Shown here: in pieces, positions 1 to 7,183 of the stretch | How the letters are laid out: the number at the start of each line of letters is the position of its first letter | Numbering within the stretch: the stretch's first letter is position 1 | From: Sphingobacteriia bacterium | Lineage (GTDB): Bacteria; Bacteroidota; Bacteroidia; Chitinophagales; Chitinophagaceae | DNA: 34,661 bases | NCBI GenBank assembly: GCA_947452295.1 | Contig: CANGCK010000036.1 | Coordinates: 1 to 34,661 of the forward strand | Direction of reading: 5' to 3' | Made by a program: the position numbers and the translations under genes | The notes under the pieces: generated by a model | The model's input: only the letters and a program-made list of their open reading frames with translations | The model's database searches: none | What the model was told of the DNA's origin: nothing

Positions 1-68
1 AAAGTCTTTTACATATAAAAAATATGTCTTATACGCCGGCCTAATTGTATCCCTTTTTTGTTGTTTTT

Positions 69-479
69 TTACCAACACGTATTAGATAACAACGCCAAAA
101 ACAGCTGATTGTATTCTTTTTTTAATGACTTTACAGAAATCATTAAATCGGTTTTAAAATCATAAATTTCATTCCATTTTATGGGTGGCCAATAAATGGC
201 ACTGCGCTGTTTGTAGTTTACGGTAGTCATCCATTTTTTTGAATTGATGGCCGTTTCTTTTTTCATTTTTTCTTGTCCTTCTTTAACTGTCCAGGCTTCC
301 AACATAATCGGATTTTTAATAAAATCAGAATCCGGCGCATATATTTTTATGCCGGGTGCCGGGTAGTATTGCTTCAATACCTCAAATGGTAACCGGATGG
401 TAAATCCGTTGTCGGCGTTATTGTTTTCATCGTTGGTTGTTGTTGCCAGTCGGTTCAGCTCGTATAACTTATTTTCCAT
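69..479 (-). CDS. hypothetical protein, 136 aa
   Basis: I do not recognise this family. It is a small, soluble-looking protein with no signal peptide or membrane segment. The N-terminal 25 residues are polar and Asn/Asp-rich. After them comes a mixed region with several Trp and Tyr residues (for example AIYWPPIKWNEIYDF near the middle) and a Lys-rich stretch before a hydrophobic C-terminal end. It starts with ATG and is transcribed leftwards. Its start lies 42 bp from the first copy of the 14-bp GTATTGGAGGAGTG element, across a divergent intergenic region shared with the broken RhuM gene. Codon use looks like that of the neighbouring genes. Nothing in the sequence justifies a function. Confidence 0.65.
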   Translation of the reverse strand: MENKLYELNRLATTTNDENNNADNGFTIRLPFEVLKQYYPAPGIKIYAPDSDFIKNPIMLEAWTVKEGQEKMKKETAINSKKWMTTVNYKQRSAIYWPPIKWNEIYDFKTDLMISVKSLKKEYNQLFLALLSNTCW

Positions 480-520
480 GTTTTTATATTTATACCAAAA
501 GTAGCAGGGGAGTCCTCAAG

Positions 521-534
521 GTATTGGAGGAGTG
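521..534 (+). repeat. 14-bp intergenic element, copy 1
   Basis: GTATTGGAGGAGTG is preceded by TCCTCAAG, so that CCTC and GAGG form an imperfect inverted repeat around the AT-rich centre. It lies between the divergent 136-aa ORF and the RhuM remnant. Identical copies are at 4079 and 5847. GGAGGAG could pass for a ribosome binding site here, because an ATG follows 4 bp later. The other two copies do not sit in that position, so a Shine-Dalgarno role does not explain the conservation. Confidence 0.75.
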
Positions 535-537
535 AAA

Positions 538-1219
538 ATGGGGATTAAAAAACATATTTTACACTACCCCAACAGGGAATGTAAAAATTGAAGTGCTTTT
601 TAATGATGAAACCTTTTGGCTTTCTCAAAAGGCTATGACTGAACTATTTGGGGTTGAAATAAATACAATCAATTATCACTTAAAAGAGATATTTAAAAGT
701 GTTGAGTTGCAAGAGGATTCAGTTGTTCGAAAAATTCGAATAACTGCCAAAGATGGTAAAAACTACCTAACAAATGTCTATAATCTAGATGCCATTATAG
801 CCGTAGGCTATCGAGTAAATAGCAATCAGGCTACCCAATTCCGTATTTGGGCTACAAAAACCCTTAGAGAGTTCATTATAAAAGGCTTTGTGTTAGACGA
901 TGAACGCCTCAAACAAGGCAATAGATTTGGTAAAGATTATTTTGATGAACTGTTGGAGCGTATCCGCGAAATTCGGGCAAGCGAAAGGCGCTTTTACCTC
1001 AAAATAACCGACATCTACGAACAATGTAGTATCGACTATAATAAAGATGCAGAGATAACCCAGACGTTTTTTAAAACGTTACGGAATAAGCTACATTTTG
1101 CTGTTTCAGGCAAAACAGCTGCTCAAATCATTGCCGAGAGAGCTAGCGCAGATAAGCTCAATATGGGTTTGCAAACTTGGAAAAATTCACCAACTGGAAA
1201 GATTTTGAAAAAGAAGTGA
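538..1219 (+). pseudogene. RhuM-family virulence protein, broken at both ends
   Basis: The open frame from GTG 593 encodes 208 aa with clear RhuM (Virulence_RhuM) signatures: ETFWLSQKAMTELFGV, VVRKIRITAKDGKNYLTNVYNLD, AVGYRVNS, QFRIWATKTLREFIIKGF and a later KTAAQIIAERA...MGLQTWKNSP segment. The family start is missing from this frame. The same frame reads back to NIFYTTPTGNVKIEV, but the only nearby ATG (538) is one frame off. Removing one base from G4 (540-543) or A6 (547-552) would join them. At the 3' end the frame stops 13 residues after MGLQTW, although family members usually run to about 330 aa. An alternative frame continues as NWKDFEKEVKKLN to a TAG at 1270-1272, which suggests a second lesion or recombination junction. 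RhuM proteins often occur on mobile elements and their biochemical role is poorly defined. Family identity is secure; whether this copy still works is doubtful. Confidence 0.8.
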
Positions 1220-1324
1220 AAAAACTGAATACGCCATTAACTAATAAGTCCTCAAATAAAGAGAAAGAGTAGTAATAGGTAGGGGAACTTTTTCATATTA
1301 TAATCGATTACAACAACTACACTT

Positions 1325-1357
1325 AAAAAGGCGGCAAACAATGTTTACCGCCTTTTT
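1325..1357. terminator. bidirectional intrinsic terminator
   Basis: A perfect-looking hairpin, AAAAAGGCGG(c)AAAC / GTTT(a)CCGCCTTTTT, has only a 3-nt loop. The A-run on one side and T-run on the other give a U-tract on either strand. It lies between the convergent RhuM remnant (+) and the PEGA-like lipoprotein gene (-), so it can serve both. Confidence 0.85.
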
Positions 1358-1377
1358 CACCAAACAAGCATTTGTAT

Positions 1378-1881
1378 TTATTTTATACGAACTAGTTGAG
1401 CTTTCTTTTCCGCAGAAATTGAATGGATGTCTATTACTTCCAATGTGGGATTCATAGCTACGGTGTTTTGCTTTGCCAGTGTAACATTAATTGGCTGTGT
1501 TTCTAATTTCCACATGGCGCCTGTTGCTGGGTCTACTATTAACATACCCAAAAACCCGCCTAGTAAAATGTTGCCAAAATACCAGCCATTTACTTTAAAG
1601 TTTACCGGTATAATTTGCTCTGAATATCCTTTAGCGGATATTCTCACCTGGTATTCTGCTCTCGAAAAAAATCCGGCTCCTGATTTAAATGAAACCGTTG
1701 CAGGACAAGTACCTTTGTAAATTTCTTTTCCTTTTTTGTCGGTAACACTTAAATCAGCTCCCGAAGGATTAGCATTAATTGACAAAGGATAAGCGCTTTT
1801 ACCTAAAATAGTTGCACAGTTGGTTAATAGCAGTGGAGCTGTAATTGCTAAAAGGCAGAGGGAGAAAATTGTTTTTTTCAT
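1378..1881 (-). CDS. lipoprotein with PEGA-like domain, 167 aa
   Basis: The N-terminus is a lipoprotein signal (MKKTIFSLCLLAITAPLLL) with lipobox LLTNC and the acylated Cys at residue 22. The mature start CATILGKS resembles the CATI(x)NG opening seen in many small outer-membrane lipoproteins. Residues 30-100 look like a PEGA-type beta domain, with a Pro-Ser-Gly-Ala core, KGKEIYKGTCPATV and a later AKGYSEQ. A glycine-rich hydrophobic stretch follows at roughly 98-125 (WYFGNILLGGFLGMLIVDP) and could be a membrane-associated hairpin. The rest is polar. It lies 50 bp downstream of the PKD lipoprotein on the same strand and the two may be co-transcribed. Lipoprotein status is read from the sequence; the domain name is by resemblance. 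Confidence 0.8.
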   Translation of the reverse strand: MKKTIFSLCLLAITAPLLLTNCATILGKSAYPLSINANPSGADLSVTDKKGKEIYKGTCPATVSFKSGAGFFSRAEYQVRISAKGYSEQIIPVNFKVNGWYFGNILLGGFLGMLIVDPATGAMWKLETQPINVTLAKQNTVAMNPTLEVIDIHSISAEKKAQLVRIK

Positions 1882-1931
1882 GTTGTTGAGTTTGTAGGTT
1901 AAGGTATGCTTGTATTTTTTTTCCGTATTAA

Positions 1932-2774
1932 TTACGGGAATGTTATAGTTGTTGTGTTTCCACAGGTCACAGAAATTTGATATTGTTTAATTGTTGCAGA
2001 AAAAACATACCCTGAAATTTGTTCTAATTTTACGGTTTTGGGCCCAACTTGCTGTTCTAATGTATAAGTTGTGCCGGCTTCAATCCTTGTAAGTATACTG
2101 CCGTTTAAGTAAATATAATACGGGTCGACCGAGTTGTTTTTTATGGACAATTTGCCAGTCTGAAAAAGAATAGAAGCTTCGGTATTAATCGTGTTAGGTG
2201 TTAACACATTTGTAGTAGAGTATGTGCTTGGATAAAAATAATTATTTTGGCATCCACTCACTGCTGACCAATAATATTTAATGGGCGATAATGGTGAAAA
2301 GGTTGCTACACCATTTGCATTGGTTGTTTGTGTTGTCAATACTTGATTAGTAGTGTTAAGAAAATCTGTTAAACTACTATACAATTTTACCGTGGCGCCA
2401 GGAATTGGTGTTCCTAAAAGATCCGCCACAATAATTTGTAAACTTGTTGGCTTTGTTATACTAACTGATTTTGTCGTGTAATTCGACCCACCAAGTCCAA
2501 CAGCTGTAAGCTTTACTGAAAATGTACCGCCAGTAGTATAAGTATGTGAAGGGTTTGCTTCTGTTGAAGTGCTGTTGTCTCCAAATTCCCAAACATAGCT
2601 GGTGGCATTTGTTGAATTATTAGTAAAAATTACTGTTGATGGCGCTACTCCTGCACCTGAGAAACTAAAATTTGCTACAGGTGGTGTTGGAGGCGTCTCC
2701 GAACTTTTTGAACATCCTATATTCAGCACTGTAATTAATGAACTTACGATTGCTATTTGAATGATTTTTTTCAT
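1932..2774 (-). CDS. PKD-domain lipoprotein with carboxypeptidase-regulatory-like domain, 280 aa
   Basis: A lipoprotein signal ends in LNIGC, with Cys21 as the predicted acylation site, followed by a Ser/Pro linker. Residues about 31-108 are a PKD domain, with VANFSFSGAGVAP, the diagnostic YVWEFGD and then ANPSHTY. Residues about 111-180 (LQIIVADLLGTPIPGATVKLY ... NANGVATFSPL) match the carboxypeptidase-regulatory-like beta-sandwich common in Bacteroidota surface proteins. The C-terminal 90 residues look like a further beta domain (GKLSIKNNSVDPYYIYLNG). The protein is expected on the cell surface or in the periplasm, for binding or adhesion rather than catalysis. The ATG start puts the signal peptide exactly at the N-terminus. 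Confidence 0.85.
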   Translation of the reverse strand: MKKIIQIAIVSSLITVLNIGCSKSSETPPTPPVANFSFSGAGVAPSTVIFTNNSTNATSYVWEFGDNSTSTEANPSHTYTTGGTFSVKLTAVGLGGSNYTTKSVSITKPTSLQIIVADLLGTPIPGATVKLYSSLTDFLNTTNQVLTTQTTNANGVATFSPLSPIKYYWSAVSGCQNNYFYPSTYSTTNVLTPNTINTEASILFQTGKLSIKNNSVDPYYIYLNGSILTRIEAGTTYTLEQQVGPKTVKLEQISGYVFSATIKQYQISVTCGNTTTITFP

Positions 2775-2858
2775 GCGTTGCAGCTATTTTTGGTTTTTCA
2801 ACTACTAAATTATTTTCATTAATTGTAGCAATTCTGCACGATTATCATCTGCCTAGAC

Positions 2859-3320
2859 CTATTGATTAACTGTATTGTTTTGCGGTATAATTGCTTTGTC
2901 TAAAACAATAATCGACCGATTAATAAATTCCAATACCTGTTTTTTCTTTCTGGTAGAAATGGGTATCTGTTCTCCATTAGACATACACGCCGTTAACTCA
3001 TTGTTCTTTTTAATATGATTCAAATGAAATAAATTCAATAAAAATCCATGATGCGCTCTTATAAACAATTCTTCCGGTAACTTTTCTTCCTGATGCTTCA
3101 ACGTATTCGTAGATAAATACGTTTTGTTGTTCACACAAATAAATTCTGTATAATTTTTACTTGCTTTCAAATAAATGATTTCTGCCAATGGTATCAACTG
3201 AATTTGAGTAGAGCCCTCTATCAGAAATTTTTTGTGCAACAAATCATGCAATCCCGATGCAATTATTGTTGCTCCGTCGGAAGTTATGATTGGTTGATTG
3301 TTACTGTTTTTGGTTGACAA
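2859..3320 (-). CDS. stand-alone LytTR DNA-binding protein, 153 aa
   Basis: Residues about 32-136 form a LytTR DNA-binding domain: IQLIPLAEIIYLKASKNYTEF, KTYLSTNTLKHQEEKLPEELFIRAHHGFLLN and ISTRKKKQVLEF. The HHGFLLNLFHLNHIKK segment corresponds to the family's His-Arg/Ser...Asn...His-Ile core, with Gly-Phe where Ser-Tyr is usual. There is no receiver domain, so it is not a standard response regulator. The only upstream start in frame is TTG at 3320, and no ATG occurs before the domain, so the exact N-terminus is uncertain. It reads towards the lipoprotein genes and could regulate them, which is inference from position. Confidence 0.8.
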   Translation of the reverse strand: MSTKNSNNQPIITSDGATIIASGLHDLLHKKFLIEGSTQIQLIPLAEIIYLKASKNYTEFICVNNKTYLSTNTLKHQEEKLPEELFIRAHHGFLLNLFHLNHIKKNNELTACMSNGEQIPISTRKKKQVLEFINRSIIVLDKAIIPQNNTVNQ

Positions 3321-3525
3321 TGGATATTGTTTTTAGCGAAGCTAACCGACACTTCTATGAATATGCTTATATATAAACAAGTGCTGTAATTTTTTTATCC
3401 AGCCTACCATTATAGAAAGTAACCGCTTTGTTTGTAGGGTCATTTTGATTGTTGTATTTTTATTGTAGAAAATACTTTGGCAGATTGCTTAAAGATCTAT
3501 TTTAGCATTGTTTTTATTGATCCAA

Positions 3526-3993
3526 TCATAACCTAAGTCTTTCCCGAATGGTCTGTTGAATAAAATATTGGTCAATACACTTTAATATTAGTGAGTTGCC
3601 TTCTACCGCAAAAAAATTAATTACGATGTCACTGTTATTCCCATCTTCTGTAAGAGCTGCTTTACGTTCTTTCGAAAAATCTCTATACAAGGTTGCTTTT
3701 TCATATTGTTGTTTTAATCCGGCTTCTCTCGATTCTTTTTCAAACAACATAATTTCACTGATGGCGTTACAGATATAATACAACATCATCAACTCTTCCG
3801 ATTCAAAATCAAAATCTTCTGGTTTAAACCGCTGCACCAATGCAAAGCCCTTACTTTTCCACTTGGTAATATTCATTCTTACCGGCAACCATTTATCATC
3901 TTCAAAAAAATCTTCACTGTATATTGCTTTCGTAAGCCACTCATTTAATTGTGCTAACCTTTCTGCTGCAGCTTCAGGAACATAATGCTTCAT
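3526..3993 (-). CDS. hypothetical helical protein, 155 aa
   Basis: I do not recognise a family. The protein has no signal peptide and appears largely alpha-helical, with charged segments (for example EKESREAGLKQQYEKATLYRD) and a hydrophobic MMLYYICNAISEIMLFE stretch too polar for a membrane span. The C-terminal 40 residues look like a beta-containing module (SDIVINFFAVEGNSLILKCIDQ). The ATG start at 3993 is 86 bp from copy 2 of the 14-bp element, in the divergent intergenic region shared with the WYL regulator. Two direct copies of TTTTTTGAATTT (4001-4012 and 4016-4027) lie just upstream. Its pairing with the WYL gene makes it a candidate target of that regulator. Confidence 0.7.
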   Translation of the reverse strand: MKHYVPEAAAERLAQLNEWLTKAIYSEDFFEDDKWLPVRMNITKWKSKGFALVQRFKPEDFDFESEELMMLYYICNAISEIMLFEKESREAGLKQQYEKATLYRDFSKERKAALTEDGNNSDIVINFFAVEGNSLILKCIDQYFIQQTIRERLRL

Positions 3994-4000
3994 AATTGTA

Positions 4001-4027
4001 TTTTTTGAATTTCTGTTTTTTGAATTT
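4001..4027. repeat. two 12-bp direct repeats, period 15
   Basis: TTTTTTGAATTT occurs at 4001-4012 and again at 4016-4027, directly upstream of the 155-aa gene, and is followed by a related T-rich TTACTTTTTG stretch. It is either promoter-region low-complexity DNA or a binding site. The sequence cannot decide between these. Confidence 0.5.
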
Positions 4028-4078
4028 TTACTTTTTGCATTTGAATTATTTAATGAAATTATATCGGTTGTCCTTACT

Positions 4079-4092
4079 GTATTGGAGGAGTG
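4079..4092 (+). repeat. 14-bp intergenic element, copy 2
   Basis: GTATTGGAGGAGTG is preceded by TCCTTACT, so the left half of the imperfect inverted repeat is weaker than in copy 3. It sits 86 bp from the 155-aa ORF start and 42 bp before the WYL start. No start codon follows at ribosome-binding distance. Confidence 0.75.
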
Positions 4093-4134
4093 AATTAAAG
4101 ATTTTGTTTTATTTTACAGCCTCAATTATTTCTA

Positions 4135-5145
4135 ATGCCCAAAAACAAATCAGCTGTTGTTAGATACCGTATTATTAACGATTGTATAACAAGTAAGCGC
4201 CATCCATTTCCCACATTGAGCTATCTGGCTAAAAAATGCAGCGATTTGTTGAATACCGATATTTCTACCTCAACTATAGAAAAAGATATAGCGGCTATGA
4301 AACAACCCGAACCCATGGGATACAATGCGCCTATTGTTTATTCTAAACTTGAAAAAGGTTATGTGTACAGCGAAAAGGGATTTTCTATTGCCGAACTTAA
4401 TCTGGAAGATGATGAATGGGAAGCTTTAAATTTTGCTGCGCAACTGTTATATCAATACAAACAAGTTCCTGTTTTTGCTAATTTCAAATCTGCCATCGAA
4501 AGAATCAATACCCGGTTTTCTTTGGGCTTTACACATAACGAACCCATTGTTCACCAAAAAGTGCAGTTTGAAAAACCGATTGACACCAAAGGGTTTGAAT
4601 GGATCAACCTCATTTACGATGCCATTCAACATAAATATGCCATCCACTTTTCTTACCAAAACATCTATAAAAAAGAAACCAAACAATATCAACTCATACC
4701 TTATCTTTTAAAAGAACATAGAAATCGTTGGTATGTAATTGGATGGAGAAATGACCGAAACAAATATGTGACTTTTGGTTTAGATCGACTATTTGATTTA
4801 TCTATTATTGAAGAGCAACAAAAACTTCGAGTTGATTTTGACCCTACTAAATTTTTTCAATACGCTACCGGAATCATGGAAACCGCTGCTGAGCCGGAAT
4901 TGGTTGCGTTAACTGTTTTTCATCCCATCAGTGAATTGGTGACTTTAGAACCTCTTCATGATTCGCAAAAAATTACGCATAAAGATGATACCCAGATTCA
5001 ATTAAATATTACCGTTTTGGTAAATGAAGAATTGATTGCCAAGATTTTATCGATGGGCGCTAACTGTTTGGTGCATCAACCTACTTCTCTACAGAAATTG
5101 ATTCGTGATCGGATTGATTTGATGCAGAAACATTATTTAGGATGA
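4135..5145 (+). CDS. WYL-domain transcriptional regulator, 336 aa
   Basis: The N-terminal 60 residues (MPKNKSAVVRYRIINDCITS ... STIEKDIAAMK) form a winged-helix DNA-binding region in which ISTSTIEKDI is the likely recognition helix. The middle holds the WYL domain, with RWYVIGW (WYV at 199-201) and FGLDRLFDL. The C-terminal 100 residues match the usual WCX extension (ELVALTVFHPI ... EELIAKILSMGANCLVHQP). WYL proteins sense nucleotide or nucleic-acid ligands and often control defence or DNA-repair genes. It is a paralogue of the WYL gene at 22875-23870, sharing MPKNK, the RNRWYV core and the overall length. It is convergent with the 217-aa gene, with only 14 bp between their ends, and is flanked by copies 2 and 3 of the 14-bp element. 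TGA is used here as a normal stop. Confidence 0.9.
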   Translation: MPKNKSAVVRYRIINDCITSKRHPFPTLSYLAKKCSDLLNTDISTSTIEKDIAAMKQPEPMGYNAPIVYSKLEKGYVYSEKGFSIAELNLEDDEWEALNFAAQLLYQYKQVPVFANFKSAIERINTRFSLGFTHNEPIVHQKVQFEKPIDTKGFEWINLIYDAIQHKYAIHFSYQNIYKKETKQYQLIPYLLKEHRNRWYVIGWRNDRNKYVTFGLDRLFDLSIIEEQQKLRVDFDPTKFFQYATGIMETAAEPELVALTVFHPISELVTLEPLHDSQKITHKDDTQIQLNITVLVNEELIAKILSMGANCLVHQPTSLQKLIRDRIDLMQKHYLG

Positions 5146-5159
5146 TGTTTTTGAATTTT

Positions 5160-5813
5160 TTAATTTAACTCCCAGGTTGTGTCTGTAAAATCCGGACTGG
5201 TAATTAATCGCTTCACCGTTATTTTATCGCAACGCATTAATATGCCCGGCTCTATATAAAAACCAAACCGAAATCCCTCCATCGACAAATGTGCCTGGTG
5301 ACAACTATATACCGGCAACTGTTGATCTTCCACAAAAAAATAATAATACTTTTCTAACAACATAATAGTGAAAGTTTGTTGGTGTTTGGCAAATGATTTT
5401 TTTTCGAAGGGTGCACTAAATCGGTGAAATACGCGATGATGATTTTTTTCGAATTGACATACCGAGCATCGATTGCTATCTACCGATACCGTAAACCGAT
5501 TCAACACTTCATGCGGAGCATCGAATCCCCAAACCAATCCATACTGTCCGTACCCTTTATGGCTCAATAATTCTATCTGTGCCTGTATAATAAAGTTTTC
5601 ATTGTTTTTAATAGGCATTTTTTTATGATAAAACATCCACCTGCTGCGGCTTTTATTTTCCATCCAATAAAAACTGTCTTTAACAAAGCTTTTCTCGGTT
5701 TCATCGGAAACTATTTCCCATCCTTCCCACTCCGAATTAAAATCATCTTCCAATACCGTTTCTTTATGTAAAATATTTCCTATGGGTAACTGTAATATCA
5801 TTGGTTTTTCCAT
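5160..5813 (-). CDS. cytoplasmic ConA-like beta-sandwich protein, 217 aa
   Basis: The sequence reads like a concanavalin/LamG-type beta-sandwich of the DUF1080 style: VLEDDFNSEWEGWEI at the start, FIIQAQIELLSHKGYGQYGLVWGFD, RFTVSVDSNRCSVCQF, FTIMLLEKYYYFFVEDQQLPVYS and FRFGFYIEPGILMRCDKITVKRL. That pattern is typical of folds that enclose a ligand. There is no signal peptide, which is unusual for a carbohydrate-binding sandwich and suggests an intracellular role. The ATG at 5813 lies 33 bp from copy 3 of the 14-bp element. It may be controlled from the same divergent promoter region as the oxidoreductase gene. The fold is inferred and the function is unknown. Confidence 0.65.
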   Translation of the reverse strand: MEKPMILQLPIGNILHKETVLEDDFNSEWEGWEIVSDETEKSFVKDSFYWMENKSRSRWMFYHKKMPIKNNENFIIQAQIELLSHKGYGQYGLVWGFDAPHEVLNRFTVSVDSNRCSVCQFEKNHHRVFHRFSAPFEKKSFAKHQQTFTIMLLEKYYYFFVEDQQLPVYSCHQAHLSMEGFRFGFYIEPGILMRCDKITVKRLITSPDFTDTTWELN

Positions 5814-5846
5814 TTATCATTCAAAGGTGATCACGCATACCTCCAT

Positions 5847-5860
5847 GTATTGGAGGAGTG
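5847..5860 (+). repeat. 14-bp intergenic element, copy 3
   Basis: GTATTGGAGGAGTG is preceded by ACCTCCAT, giving the best inverted repeat of the three copies: CCTCCA (5842-5847), a 5-nt centre and TGGAGG (5851-5856). It lies in the divergent gap between the 217-aa ORF and the Gfo/Idh/MocA gene. Its last three bases are a GTG that could be mistaken for the start of that gene. Confidence 0.75.
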
Positions 5861-5902
5861 CTGTTTATTGAGTATATTTATTTTCTAACAAACTGTTCCA
5901 TT

Positions 5903-7171
5903 TTGAAAAACAACCATCTAAAAACCAGGCGTAAATTTTTACGCAATTCCGCTGCTATTTTAGCCGGCTTTTCTATCGTACCACGTCATGTATTAGGTAG
6001 AGGATATCTTGCTCCCAGTGATCAACTCACCAAAGGTATTATTGGAGTGGGTGGTATGGGACGCGGTCATATTCCTTATGCCGGTACCCGTGTAGTAGCC
6101 ATTTGCGATGTAGACAAAAACCATTTAACTACTGCCCAAAACATGATTGGTGGCGGCGTTAAAACTTTTCACGATCATCGAGAACTGATTGCACTTCCAG
6201 AAGTAGATATTGTACATATTGCCACACCTCCGCATTGGCATGGTATAATGGCTATTGAAGCTGCGAAAGCTGGTAAAGATATTTGGTGCGAAAAACCCAT
6301 GACACGCACCATTGGCGAAGGCAAACGCGTGGCAGAAGCTGTGAAACAATACGGGCGTATGTTCCGATTAAATACCTGGTTTCGATTTGAAGGCAATTTC
6401 TATGGCATGAACACCACCGTTAATCCCATTAAAAAACTAGTGGAATCGGGTATGTTAGGTTGGCCACTTACTGTAACCGTAAGTAAAACCACCGGGTTCG
6501 ATTGGAAGTTTTACTGGGTAGGTAAAACAAAATTACCGACCGAAGCCGTACCGGCAGAACTTGATTACGACCGTTGGTTAGGTCCCGCACCTTATAAACC
6601 CTATAGCACTCACCGTGTACATGGCACTTTCCGCGGATATTGGGATTATGATGGTGGTGGCTTAGGAGATATGGGTCAACATTATTTAGACCCTATTCAA
6701 TATTTTTTAGGAAAAGATGAAACCAGTCCTGTTTTGGTAGAGGTTGATGCTGAACAACAACACCCCGATGCTTGCGGCACTTTCAGAAAAATTACCTACA
6801 CGTATGAAGATGGTTGTAAAATTATTTTAGATGGAGAAGCGAAAGATCCGGATGCAGCATATATAGAAGGGCCTCAGGGAAAACTGTTTGCCGGTTTCCG
6901 TTCAACTATTCCTAATTTAAAAGAAAAGTTGGCTATGATGCCCGACCCAACTCCGCAGGTAACTAATTTTTTAGACTCGGTAAAATACAGAACACCTTTT
7001 GCATTAAATGAATCAAACGGTCACCGCTCTTGTACTATTGTAAACCTAGGTAAAATTGCCTTGCAATTAGGTAGAACACTTCGGTTTGATCCGGTTGCTC
7101 AAGTGTTTTTGAATGATGATGAAGCCAACCGAATGATTAATCCTCCTATGCGTGCACCCTGGACTATTTAA
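5903..7171 (+). CDS. Tat-exported Gfo/Idh/MocA-family oxidoreductase, 422 aa
   Basis: A twin-arginine signal (TRRKFLRNSAAILAGFSIVP) is followed by the NAD(P)-binding Rossmann fold (GIIGVGGMGRGHI, residues about 45-57), VVAICDVD, and the family's catalytic-lysine segment IWCEKPM near 130. The C-terminal substrate domain contains GDMGQHYLDPIQYF near 255. I place the start at TTG 5903, because it puts the twin arginines near residue 9 as in relatives. The longer frame from GTG 5858 overlaps the 14-bp element and would put an extra hydrophobic piece ahead of the signal. Enzymes of this type oxidise sugars or glycosides, often to 3-keto derivatives, with a tightly bound cofactor in the periplasm. 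The DUF1080 gene starts 12 bp downstream, so the two form an operon and probably act in sequence. Confidence 0.88.
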   Translation: MKNNHLKTRRKFLRNSAAILAGFSIVPRHVLGRGYLAPSDQLTKGIIGVGGMGRGHIPYAGTRVVAICDVDKNHLTTAQNMIGGGVKTFHDHRELIALPEVDIVHIATPPHWHGIMAIEAAKAGKDIWCEKPMTRTIGEGKRVAEAVKQYGRMFRLNTWFRFEGNFYGMNTTVNPIKKLVESGMLGWPLTVTVSKTTGFDWKFYWVGKTKLPTEAVPAELDYDRWLGPAPYKPYSTHRVHGTFRGYWDYDGGGLGDMGQHYLDPIQYFLGKDETSPVLVEVDAEQQHPDACGTFRKITYTYEDGCKIILDGEAKDPDAAYIEGPQGKLFAGFRSTIPNLKEKLAMMPDPTPQVTNFLDSVKYRTPFALNESNGHRSCTIVNLGKIALQLGRTLRFDPVAQVFLNDDEANRMINPPMRAPWTI

Positions 7172-7183
7172 AAACAACTACTA

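Noticed and set aside
521..540. GGAGGAG of the 14-bp element as a Shine-Dalgarno site
   Set aside because: It fits only copy 1. Copy 2 has no start codon nearby, and at copy 3 it would support a GTG that gives a non-native leader. Bacteroidota rarely rely on such sites.
1427..1720. 97-aa ORF on the + strand inside the PEGA-like lipoprotein gene
   Set aside because: It is antisense to a gene with a clear lipoprotein signal and has no recognisable domain.
5858..5902. Longer start (GTG 5858) for the Gfo/Idh/MocA gene
   Set aside because: It adds a hydrophobic leader ahead of the twin-arginine signal and overlaps the 14-bp element. TTG 5903 places the twin arginines as in relatives.
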